From Tamarix chinensis (lineage: Eukaryota > Streptophyta > Magnoliopsida > Caryophyllales > Tamaricaceae): 64,000 nucleotides of DNA. This document shows, piece by piece, positions 33,253-44,552 of this stretch (its first letter is position 1; every line of letters begins with the position of its first letter). The translations under genes were made by a program, and so were the position numbers. The stretch lies in contig CM060171.1 of NCBI GenBank assembly GCA_030549775.1, forward strand, positions 4,999,501 to 5,063,500. The letters are read 5' to 3'. The notes under the pieces were generated by a model. It made no database searches and was not told the DNA's origin. It saw only the letters and a program-made list of their open reading frames with translations.

Positions 33253-34170
33253 AAAACAACACACAAACCCTAATAATATGGGATCTAACATGCAATATTG
33301 ACATCAAAGTAGGACTCATAATTCATCTAACCCCACCTTGTTAGACTTACATTGAATTCTAGATAGAATTTTAAAAACATAACCTATAAACCCAAAATTA
33401 GTTTTGGAATGCCAAAAAAGAGAGAAAATGATGAGAACACTCCGAATACAAATAATCAAATTTTTGTTTAACAATCGACTTTCCTTTGTATTGTATTGAT
33501 GAAGGGGCATTATTTTCTTATCTCTATCTATATATATCTCTACAAATTTATCCATATACATATTATTTCATGTCTTACATTTGTATTATTATGATTGTTA
33601 TAAACATTACAAAATGTACGTTTGCTTGACTCTCTTTCCGTTCTTTAGTTTGCATACCTTTATGTTCACTTCTTGACTCTCTTTCCATTTCAAATTAGAC
33701 ATATATCATGTTTTTATCTTCTTTACTTCAACTGTTACCAAAGAATAATTGCTGTAGAAAGCGTTCTTCCTATTTTGCTCATCTCTTGCAGATATACTCT
33801 AATCAAGGGGGGTGTTATAAATATTTACTAGTTTAAATTATACTCTAATCAATTGGTTTTGTTGATATATATATTGTATTAATGGAAACAACGTACTAAC
33901 TCTAATGGCATGGAATCTAATGTATAATACTAGAGAAAAACTAGTAATGTCAAACAGTCATCTTTTGATCCCACGTCATTAGGGTAACACTAGATTTAAG
34001 ATAGTTTTTAAAGGAGAAACATCAAAACCTAAATTACTTCAAAATGTTAGAAAAGGGAAAAGTTACAAAAAACACAATTCGATGAGTTTAAATTTTTTTT
34101 TAACAATGAACTTTCCATTATATTTATAACACCCCCCCCTTTTCTTCCACTTATTTTTTTTTTCAAAGAA
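33253..34170 (-). mobile_element. Decayed LTR-like direct repeats
   Basis: Two diverged copies of a sequence of about 245 bases, at about 33253-33500 and 33887-34132, align in the same orientation (AACAAC, ATGGRATCTAA, and TTTAACAAT followed by GAACTTTCC or CGACTTTCC). On the minus strand the right copy starts TGTTATAAATATAATGG directly after a purine tract (GTGGAAGAAAAGGGGGG), the layout of a polypurine tract plus 3' LTR. A second polypurine/LTR-like junction, AATCAAGGGGGG followed by TGTTATAAATATT, lies at 33801-33825 on the plus strand. The elements are too decayed to class firmly. Confidence 0.4.
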
Positions 34171-34728
34171 CAATGTGAAAGTTAAAATAATAAATGAGGA
34201 ATATTACAATCATATATATATATATCATAAGGAACAATGTGCACGTTCACTTGACCCATGCCAGGTGTAAGGCTTGACATGAAAACAAATAACAACCAAA
34301 GAAACTACACTGCAAAATAAAACTCTTAATAGACTGCAACATCTCAAACACATGTTACAAAAGCCAAAACAAACCAACCATAACCAAAAACTAGAAATCA
34401 CAACATGGGACAAAAACACCCAAATCTCTACTCTCCAACTTAACCTAGTCTTTAGAATACTTACACCCAAAACACTTTTGGAAAGCTATATGTTCAATAC
34501 AAAAGTATCAAGTAAACACACCTAACTTTGAGCAAACAACATGCTCGCATAACAATATTACATACAAGGTGTGAGATCATGCATACAGGCATGCAACCAC
34601 AATGAAAAAATTATATCATGCACAATTCAAGAATAAGACATGCCTTCATATGCTATGTACACAACTCATCTTAACCATTCACGTAAGGTAACAACACTAG
34701 CTAAAAAGACAAATCTAACACAATGAAA

Positions 34729-37700
34729 TGTAGCCGCAATACCCTATTTGTAACTAATTCTAATTATGTGTAATTAATTAAATACATTATTGCGGGATAT
34801 TTTATGGCTTCAAGATTTTTGGGTGATCAGTAGTAATTGCAATTTTAAGGATAGACACACTTTGCTTATGAAATACTATTCATATATATAAACTTTTGAG
34901 TTACATATTGACAAATATTCTTATACAATTTTATTTTGGTTTGAAATGGGTTGAAATTTAAATTTAGAAATTTTGGTTTAATTTTATTTGTGTTTGTTCC
35001 TTTGGAATTTTATATGCAAAATATATAATTAAGGCATGTAAGCTAAAAGTCAAATCAATTGAGTGTTAAAAATTATGAAAATTTATATTTATGTTTGAAA
35101 TAATTAAATACGGGGGTATAGAAATATTTTTTATTTAAGAAATAGTTTTGGTATTTATTTTTGTAATTACCTTGTAATCTTGTTAATTCACCATTAAATC
35201 AATATTTTATATATCAAACCTTGTTTTAAATTCGTGAAATTTTACATGTGAGTTTAAAATATTATTTTAAGCCTTCCATAAATTGTAGTACTTTTATGAG
35301 TTCTTTTTATATTTTTCTTAATTTTATAATCTTTATTGATATTTCCATCGCTAAAAATAATCTATAAATCTTAAAACTACTGCTCAACCCGAATTTCCTT
35401 CTATACATTTTCATGATCAGATTTTTTTTATCAATTTAACCATTTTCTTATTCATTCAACCAAAATTTAAGCCAAAGTCACTTTCATATATTTTCTACCT
35501 ATGCTAGTTGTGTCATTTTGGCTTTCTTGCAACAGATCTTCTTCATTTATATTACCTATGGTTAAATATGAACTTGGACATGCACACCATCACTTCCCCC
35601 ATCCCTTGGTTTATTTCTTGGTTTTCATAATTTCATTCAACCTAAATACACTTCACCACCTTACATACTCAATCACCTTATATTTTGTCATTCAAGTATT
35701 GAGCAAGCTATATCTCCCCCTCCTGTGGCCATAGATTTTGGTTCTTCCATCCCTTTTTATACCCCATTATGTCTAGCCTTGTTTTCACTTAGCTTTTCTC
35801 TCATTTGCTGCTCTTGGTTTGCTGCTACCTCTCTCTTCATTTAAGTTATTTTGCTAAGTGTTCTTAAACTTTGTTGAGCCTATAATAGATATCCATCATC
35901 CTCTATTTCTCCTTATTTTCTTATTTTTGTTCTTTCAAAATTTCATTATATCTAGCCTTTATTTATTTTTAAACAAGTAAATAAGGTTAGGTTTTTGGTT
36001 AAATTGTGAAGTTGTCATCTTTTGTCTCCTCCTCTTGTGTCTCAATTTTTTGAAGGCGTTGAAGTTATTTTAGCAGTTCTTTATTTTATTTCGCTATTTG
36101 TGCTTGGAAAGAGATAATCCATATGCTCCTACTAAATATGTAAAAATTATGTGATAGCATGTTTGGGGTTTTTTATGTTATGCTTAAGTGTAACTCATAC
36201 TTCCTTATAATCTTATGAAAAATATACATGCAACATGTATTGTTATTCATTTCTCTAAGCATGTGACCATGTATTTTTTTTTATGCAAGAGCATATTAAT
36301 TGTATGTATTTTAATATATGTATGATAGCAAGCTAGAATAGGGTTTTTATGGTAAAATAATTATGCATGATTAAGGTTTTATGTACTAAAGGGGATTACT
36401 TGTGCTTTATAGGGAAATAGTAATTTTGTCACTTATGAAATTTTCAAAATTGAAATTTTATATTATATACCTGTTTTAATGTTATTTAGTCGTATCATTA
36501 ATTTTACTTAATTATAATAACAATTGGTATTAAGATGATAAATTATTGAGTAAATAACATATAAGGGTATTTTGGTCATTTGTGACTTATTATGCCCAAA
36601 AGTATGAATAATAGGATTAGGATGACCTTAATGGATTCTTAGGTTGGACATAGTGTTAAATTTGATTTTGGTTTGGATCGTTAACTGTATGATCAACCTA
36701 AATAATTAGAATTAGAATCATTATGTATTATATGATATATTATGATCAGCTTATTAAGAATTTAATATTTAAAGTAAAAGACCTCAAAGTTTGGGAATGG
36801 TTGTTCTATAGGGTTAGCTACCTTAAAGGCAATGTATGAGCCTTTAATTTGGTTTGTTGGTTTATCAGATGCCTCAGCATTTTGACTAAGGCACTAGTCT
36901 AATCTATAGGTGATCTATGAGTTCTATAAGGGGTATTGATAATTAAAGATTAGGTGTCCTAGGATTGGAGGATATTGTGTTGCCTTTGTTACACAAATAT
37001 GACCAGAGTACTTGTATGTCTCCAGGTTACAAGTTGGGAGGATACTGTGTTGCTTTAGTGCGCTGATATGACCGATGTACTTTATAAGTCCATGGGTTAT
37101 TATTGTATCCCCTCTGGTAATTAAAAATATAAATATTTATTTTATAAGGATTTAAATGGATTGTTATGGTTTGTTGGTTTGGTAGTTTCCTTCACACACT
37201 ACTTGGTTTTGGTATGTTGGTTTGATAGTTACATATGCACACTATTTGGATTTGGTATATTAGTTGGTAATTATCTTGGTAATTTCCTTATAATGCTACA
37301 AATGGTATAGAGGTGGTTATTGGAAAAGACATTAATTATGATTTGGTGTTATCCTTCGTGGGACACCCTTGGTATAATTGGATTAATGAAATAATTGTGA
37401 TAAAGTTAAGTTTGATGTGATAAACACATGGCATATGGTATATTATGAGTTATGATATAAATGTGGCACTTAGCTATTGTATGTACTATTTAACGTGTTA
37501 TGTTATGGTACCTTGTGTTACCTTCTTTGTGCTCTATGTGATATTTGAATGCTTAATGTTGTGTATTGTCTTACCTAGTATCATTGTTTTGATAGGTTCT
37601 ATTTTATGGTCTTGTACCTATTTAATGAGGTAGTTTTTACCTTGTAAGAGTACTTTGAGGATATATTTTGATGGATTTTGGTAGGGTTGAGAGTTAGAAT

Positions 37701-38024
37701 TATCTGGTGTCTATTATGACATATTTTGATCTAGATATCCATTGGACTCTTGTGTCACATTCTGTAATTCTTTCGTTTGTCAATTGTAACTCTTTTATTA
37801 TTGGATCAATTTAATATTTTAGTGAAATATTTCTCCACTCCTTATCAACTGATGTTCTTAATTTAAGCGGATAAATATTTTAGCTTAACACTTAGTGTAA
37901 TAAAATGTAAATGAATTGAACTTACACTAAGTATGGCGGTAATACCCTACATTTTTAATGGTTTAGGTTCTATAATCAACTCCATTTAAAGGAATTTTCA
38001 AGTGTTAAAAATGGGGGTGTTACA
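34729..38024 (+). mobile_element. Long LTR, about 3.3 kb, chromovirus-like
   Basis: Begins TGTAGCCGCAATACCC and ends GGGGGTGTTACA, the usual long Ty3/gypsy LTR termini; a related TGGCGGTAATACCCTACA occurs again near 37934. The flanking 5-mers (TGAAA and GTAAC) do not match, so it may be a rearranged solo LTR or part of a larger element. Near 36960-37090 a unit of about 75 bases (GGAGGATAYTGTGTTGC ... ATATGACC ... TGTACTT) is doubled. No coding domain found inside. Confidence 0.55.
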
Positions 38025-38760
38025 GTAACTCAAACTCGAGTAACGTTCTCGTTTTTATGAATATTTTTTCCTCTTCTTTAAAATGAGTTTTGCGGAAGCC
38101 GAAAACAAAAATAAAAATCGTTACACTACATCTAACATAGAAAACATATTCCTTATAAGTAATATATACTAGATGAGAGACTAAAAAGTAATTTATATCT
38201 AGAGATCGAGCATGCAAAACACTTGATTCAATAGTAATATAATAATATAAAATAAAGAGAGGGGAATATAAATAATATAAAATAGATGATTAACGATTTA
38301 GAGAGAGATATTTAAATAATCACGTATTATACTAATATTTCATCAAGATAATCTCTTATTCTAGTTCTACTAATATTTCACCCTAATTATGCTACTACTT
38401 TATCATACTAATTTTTCACCTTATTTATATTAACTTTTCATCATACAATTTATAAAATATTATCATGATTTTTTTTACTATTACTGGATAAATCTTTTAT
38501 TATTATTATATTTATATTTCGTTATTATTGTACATATTATCTACTAAGATTTTCTTTTAAAATTTGACATTATCCTTTTGATCTTTCAATATTAATGTGT
38601 ATATCTTTGGTCATATTTTATTTATGTTTTGTGTTGCATGTACCGTCATAATTCTATATCATCATTATTATTATTATTATCCTAAAACTGTTCTTTTATC
38701 CCAGAACACACTGTTCGCATGATATAAATTGCGTCATCATTGGCCGACGTAGGGTAAATT
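38025..38760. other. Intergenic DNA, distal upstream of the DRB gene
   Basis: AT-rich. At about 38330-38460 the motif ACTAATATTTCACC and variants recur; this is the reverse complement of the GGTGAAATATTAGT-type motif in intron 1 of the downstream gene. An (ATT)n run lies near 38665-38682. Confidence 0.5.
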
Positions 38761-38998
38761 CACCTGCTAGTTTCCAGACTCGAAACTCCCGACCGCAAAC
38801 GACCAGTTTTCCTGAAAACAAAAGTAAAATCCACCATACTGGCAGCAGCAAGCAAGATTCACAGGTACGAACGTCTCAGGCATATTTAGATTCAGTTTCT
38901 GAAGAGCTAGGTAGATTATATTCAGTCTGGGAACTTTAGGTATATCCCTAACATAGCGCCATTTTAAGGACTTCCGGTGAATTCTTGCGGGGTTTGCT

Positions 38999-41900
38999 AT
39001 GGACGAGAAAAAGGTGGAAATGGAACTGAAAGAACCCCAGGGGTCGCAGAACTCCCAGCAGCCGCAGCCGCAGCAAACACCTCAAGTTCGACCAGAACAG
39101 CGCCAGGGTATTATTTGTTTATTTATTTTTTCTTTTAGGTTCAATCCAACGTTTTTCAACTGCGTATTCCAGAAATGTTTCGCTTAGTTGGGCAGCTAGG
39201 GTAATAGAGTGGAATGGCCTTGATTTTAAAATATTCACAACTCTCAACCTAAACTTGTAATATATTCTGTCCAATTGTTTCTGATTATCTTGTTTCGGCT
39301 GTTATAATTTATGCAGTTACAGTCTTACAGACACCTTCTCTCTGTTTAATGAATGAGTAAGAAGTTGAATTGAGTGTTCTTTTAACTGCTCCTTTTGCGG
39401 CTGGCATGAGATTTGTATTGTAGTGAGGTATGTCCCACATTTGTAGTGTATCTTACTTTGCATGTATGTTGGGTTTGGTCTGATTTCAGTGCATTTGCTA
39501 CGTGGTTCTCAATTAATAGTATTAACGGCTAGACCGAGGTTTAAATTATGGGCTGCCATGGTGGGGATTAGTTGGTGAGTGCTTGTATATGGTCCGTGGA
39601 AATGGAATAAGAGAATGCGTTGTTGTTTCATGTGAAAGATCGTGAACCAGGATAGGAAATAATGGTTTCCGGTTTCTTGTCATGGGAAAGTAATGTTTGG
39701 GTTGTTACATTGTTCAGTTTTGTAGTATCTATGGGATTAACCTGTAATTTATATTGTGCAACCTGTTGTACAGTCCAACACCAGGTGCCGCATCACCTGA
39801 TTTGAAAAAGGAAAAATGGAAATCAATTCTACTTATGTCGTCTTCTTCGCTTTCTCCTCACTCTGCTTTCTACCATTATTTGCCTTTGTTTAAACTACTA
39901 AACTAGGCCTTTGTTCTTCGTTCAATTATTCCCCTGCTGCTGCCAGCAAACAGACACTATTGATGATAGCTTCCATTCCATCTTCACTTGCCACCCCAGC
40001 CCTTCCATGTCATAATTCACCGCTTCTTTCATCTTTGTTATCAACCATATTTGATCATTAGCGCCAACAACAAATGATTCACTTTGTCGGTAATGAAGGC
40101 TAGTTTGATTATCCCATCAGTGATTAAGGGGACTCAGACTGAACCCTCATTATGTGGATTTTCCCCCTTTTGTCAGTGAGAAAAGTATAATGAAATCTCA
40201 ATAGAATACGAGTAAAAGATATGTAAAATTGTGGTGAAAGATACATATTTTTTCTTTAGGTGAAAGGTATATTTATGGTGTAAATATAGTAAAAAGATGT
40301 AGAAAATTGCAAAAAGAAAATTTTGAAACATATTCAAAATAGTAGTGAAAGGTTATTTCAACGATAGTGAAATATCAGTTCTGTTATGGTGAAAAATTAG
40401 TTCAGTTATATTGAAATATAAGTTTGTGCGGTGAAAGATATAGACATAATTGTGGTATATGCTTAGATAAATGTTTAAAAATTTTTTTATATTTTTTTGT
40501 GAAAATATGTTTAACATTGGTGAAATTTTAGGTAAATAGTGGTAAAAAAATATGGTGAGTAATGGTGACAGATTTATAAAAGAATATTTGACAAGTGTAA
40601 ATGATATTTGACCAGTAGTGGTGAAATATTTGTTATGTGTTGGTGAAATATATACTTAGAGATATATTGATTTGTGCTGAAGGATATGTGTTGGTTAAAG
40701 ATGATTTCTGTTTTTGAAAGATGATTTTTTTCTTGGTAGAAAATATTTTATTCAGTTGTGAAAGATATTTTTCTCTATTTTTCATTGTGCTGTGTTGGTG
40801 AAAGATTTATTTTTATGCTTGTGAAAAATATGTTTTCCAGTAATAAAAGATATTTTTCATTATCTTGTTGTTGCTGTTGTGTTGCTATAGTGAAAAATTA
40901 GGTCACTTCTAGTAAAATATTATTTGAGGGGAGCATGGGACCTTCTTAAAACAGCTAACATGCTACAGTTGCACAGTGCTACACCATGCAAAGGGTTTTA
41001 TGGTATAGGAATTGGGGATTAAGCATAGGAGGCTTGCTGTACATTTAGGCTTCATTTGATTCTTGGAAAGATTCAATGAAAAAAAAATGAAAATGAAAAA
41101 AAAAGGTTACTTCAAACTTAACTCAAATATTTGTGAGAATGAAGTAGCCTATCTCTAATATTTTTATTCCTTATTATTGTTACATCTCATTTTCCTAAGT
41201 GATCCAAGAACAAGAACTCCCAGGACCAAATGGAGCCTTATGTTGGGATTTTGTTGTGGGGAACACAAAGAAGTTCTGTATTCGGTTGTGAGTACTACGC
41301 CTGTTTTATTTTTCTAAGTGTAGGTCCTTTGAATGCAAGAGGATTTGGAGCTTATATGATTCAGCTAGAGACCACCTGTTGTTGTTCGTGCTTAATGTTT
41401 ATGGTTTTATTTGGTTCTATTAGGTGGTTTGATTGGTTCATTATTTTTAGAACCTATAAGATTTTTTTCTTCTCATTGTTTTGAGTTCAAATTTTTGTGA
41501 TTACTTTCACGTCCAGCCTTTCTCTTAGGTGGTTTGATTGGTTCATTCTTTTTAGTACCTATAAGAATTTTTTCTTCTCATTGTTTTGAGCTCAAATTTT
41601 TGTGATTACTTTCACGTTCAGCCTTTCTAGCCAAGTATGTCATATCATTTAAGTCAAAGATACTGACTTTCTCATTTTTTGTTTGGTGTTCCAGAGGGGC
41701 TGTACAAGGGACGCCTACAAGTGTTCACCCAAAGAGCAAGTATGCCAGCTCCTATTTATCAGACGATCAATGAAGGTGCAATGCATGTGCCCAAGTTCAG
41801 GTCCACTGTAGTAGTTGATGGATTGACGTACATATCTCAAAACACATATCCACATAAAAAGTCTGCTGAACAAGAAGCCGCAAAGCTTGCCTTGGAAGGT

Positions 41901-43622
41901 ATAGCCAAGAGACTAAGGGAAGAAGGATGTCCTATAATTGCTAAGGTTTGTTCAACATGACAAACTGCTATAAAGTTTGATCAATCTATATTTGAGCCCA
42001 CAGTTAAGGGAGCGTTGACATTTATTATTGCTAGGTGTCCACTCTTAAGTGTTCAAGGTTATAATAGCTAAGCTTTATTTATACATAGCTTCTCTTTCTT
42101 CCTCCAATGTTATGTTATTGGTGTTTATCCTAATGGGGGCTGGACTTAATATTGTCTGTTTAATATGCTGGGAGGGACATGCTGTAAATTGAAAATGTCT
42201 TTGCTTATTGCATCACTCTGATTCTGTTTATGTTAATTAAGCCGTTTATCTGAACTCCCTGTTCCTGCTTTCAGTTCTTGTAGTGATATCAATCCATCCT
42301 GTCTTGTATCCTTTTTGCAAAATGGGTATGATATATTAGTTTATTGCATCATCTGCACTTGGTCACTGCTTATGTCTGGATACTAATGGTGACAGGACAC
42401 AGTGTTTTGCAAGATCATATTGAATGAGTTTGCTGTCAAGACAAATTCGGAATTACCCACGTATACGACTGTTCAGTCTGAGGGACTTCTTCCTCGCTTT
42501 GTCTCTTCCTTGGTTTTTGACGGGGTTACCTACACTGGTGAAGCTAGTAGAACGAAGAAAGAAGCTGAGCAGTTAGCTGCACGTGCTGCTATTCTATCGT
42601 TTCTGGGTACAACTTCTTTTGAACATATTCTAAGAAAGACTGAACCTGTTACTTTACTTGTATTGAAGTATTTGTACGCATGATAATTATGTTTATCTAT
42701 TAACTTCTTACTACAGCCATGTATGCATTTCATTTGTGCAGGCTACTCTAACGCAAGACTTATCCTCTATGAGATAATTAGATCGAAGTTTAAATTATAT
42801 GCTGCCTTGAATCAATTTGAGGATCCAAAGCAGGCTTCTTCTGTTGGATGTCAGGGATCAAATGTTGAAAGTCATGCTGATATGTCTGAACTGGGTGCTA
42901 AGAGGACTTCAAATGTCCAGATATCTGCAACTTTAGGCCAATCCTCTGAACAGTGTGTTCACCAGTTTAAAAGGTTCAAGCCGGAACCTGTTTGTGAGAC
43001 CCCTAGGCTTCCTATTACGTTTGTACCCTCATGTCAAGTTGAAGCTTCAGCTGATTGTTTAGCGCTTTGTGAGGAACCTAAGAAGAAAAAGAACAAGAAG
43101 AAAAGGAACAAGAAGAAGACAGCTAAATTAATAGCGGATAACAGCAATCAGTAAGTTTTATTTTTAAATTTTCATCTTTGTTTATTTTAATCCGTTCTGA
43201 GTAGAATACTCATCTTTATTATTCTTTATATTTATTTGGGGCATGCGTAAATATTGTTTTTAAAATTTCTGGCATGAATTTCTGACATGTTTATGCGGAT
43301 ATTTTGATGATAATTGATTGTGTTTTTCATTGCACCTTCCATCTGTTGCCTTACCTGACATTTTCATGGATGGCCTATGGTTTTTCTGCATAAGTTGTGT
43401 GATTTACTTTTTGTTAAAGATAAATTCATTGTGAAAGTACATCACATTGACGTTTGTCCATATGTCTATGCATCCTCCTTGCTCTTTTACTTTTATAGAT
43501 TTAGAACCTTACTATTTCCAAAACACAGATAGATGGTACTCAATGCTTCCCTCATTATGTGCAGGATGCCGGTTGCTGCATTACCCCTGAATCCACTTCC
43601 TCCATGTACAACAACCCAGTGA
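38999..43622 (+). CDS. Double-stranded RNA-binding protein of the plant DRB/HYL1 family, 345 aa, five exons
   Basis: Coding exons 38999-39107, 41695-41945, 42396-42606, 42742-43150 and 43565-43622, all with GT/AG junctions and compatible phases (1, 0, 1, 2); the joined frame has 346 codons including stop. Residues 1-36 are Gln/Pro-rich. dsRBM1 spans about 38-106 (LYKGRLQVFTQRASMPAPIY, then KKSAEQEAAKLAL); dsRBM2 spans about 123-190 (CKIILNEFAVKTNSELPTY, then TKKEAEQLAARAAIL). Residues 191-300 lack a known fold. A Lys-rich tract at about 304-319 is a likely nuclear localisation signal. Two N-terminal dsRBMs are the DRB hallmark; family members partner Dicer-like enzymes in miRNA or siRNA production. 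Length is close to Arabidopsis DRB4, but the clade (HYL1/DRB1, DRB4 or another) is not settled. Intron 1 is 2587 bp and repeat-rich. Exon calls are mine and need transcript support. Confidence 0.9.
40170..40925 (+). repeat. Degenerate GTGAAAGATAT / GGTGAAATATT array in DRB intron 1
   Basis: Roughly twenty diverged copies of GTGAAAGATATATTT or GGTGAAATATTRGTT follow each other at 25-40 base spacing. A shorter inverted counterpart lies upstream of the gene at 38330-38460. Confidence 0.75.
41421..41630 (+). repeat. 105-bp tandem duplication in DRB intron 1
   Basis: Two near-identical copies, 41421-41525 and 41526-41630, each starting TAGGTGGTTTGATTGGTTCA, differing by a few substitutions. It lies just upstream of the intron 1 acceptor at 41694. 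Confidence 0.9.
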
Positions 43623-44460
43623 TGATGAAACGTGTCTATGTTGACTTGTAATCAGTTGAGAGTTGGCCTCTGTACTGTCCAGGAAACATCTCTATTTGTC
43701 TTGTCTCTTTTTTACACAGGTTTTTAGGTGGGATATACCAATCATCTCGTTTCTCTGAGTCTCAGTCCTAGGGCACTGCATGATGTCCCCCTTAAGAGGC
43801 TTAACTGGACGTATCTCCTTGCTGTTGCATCTAAAACATCAATGAACGCACTTGAATTTTGCTGTTCGTGTGGCATATCTGATATTTTGTTTCTGTTTGC
43901 AAACTTTGGGGGTGGGTTCTGAAGTTCCTTTTCCGTTCATAGTTCTCATCATGATTTGAAAGCAACAAAGTGCAACACCGTGCAGTTGCTTTCTGGCATT
44001 GTTAATGTTAGTCAAAGCATCAGTGATAAGAAGTGTAATTGTGTGCCTCTCTTTTTGAGATCGCTTTCTGGGAAAAGCTCACGGTTTACGCGATTCTTGG
44101 GTGCTTCCTAAGTTGCTGCGGATTGATTATCATGATTCGATAAGTTTGCCGTAAGGTGTTGATTCAGTCCAAGGGAATGCAGGATTACCTTCCCAGAGGG
44201 GTAGCAAATGTAGTTAACAGCTAGTTTACCTTATTTTACTGCTTCTTCTAGAAAATAATTTTCAATCATGGATGAGTCGTCGGTTCTGTTATTTGAAGAA
44301 TCTTATCTTATATGACCGTCTTCTGGTTTGCTAGGGATAACTAAGCTAGAATGCTGTAAGCATATTCACTGCCAATTTGAGTGCTAATGCAGGCAGTAAT
44401 ATATCCGAATTGTTTCACCCTGTCCAGGCCTCTCTTATTAGTTTTGCCAAAACGAGTGGT
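43623..44460 (+). other. Probable 3' untranslated region and downstream DNA of the DRB gene
   Basis: Composition is genic rather than AT-rich, and no coding similarity is seen. A pyrimidine tract followed by ACACAG/G near 43715 could be a 3'-UTR splice acceptor. The poly(A) site is not determined. Confidence 0.45.
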
Positions 44461-44546
44461 CAGTGATCTTACAAATCCTTGATAGAATGTGGGGAGAGTG
44501 ATGCAGTGATCTTACAAATCCTTGATAGAATGTGGGGAGAGTGTTG
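44461..44546. repeat. Recent 43-bp tandem duplication
   Basis: CAGTGATCTTACAAATCCTT begins both copies (44461-44503 and 44504-44546); they differ only at the last bases (GATG versus GTTG). Confidence 0.97.
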
Positions 44547-44552
44547 CATAAT

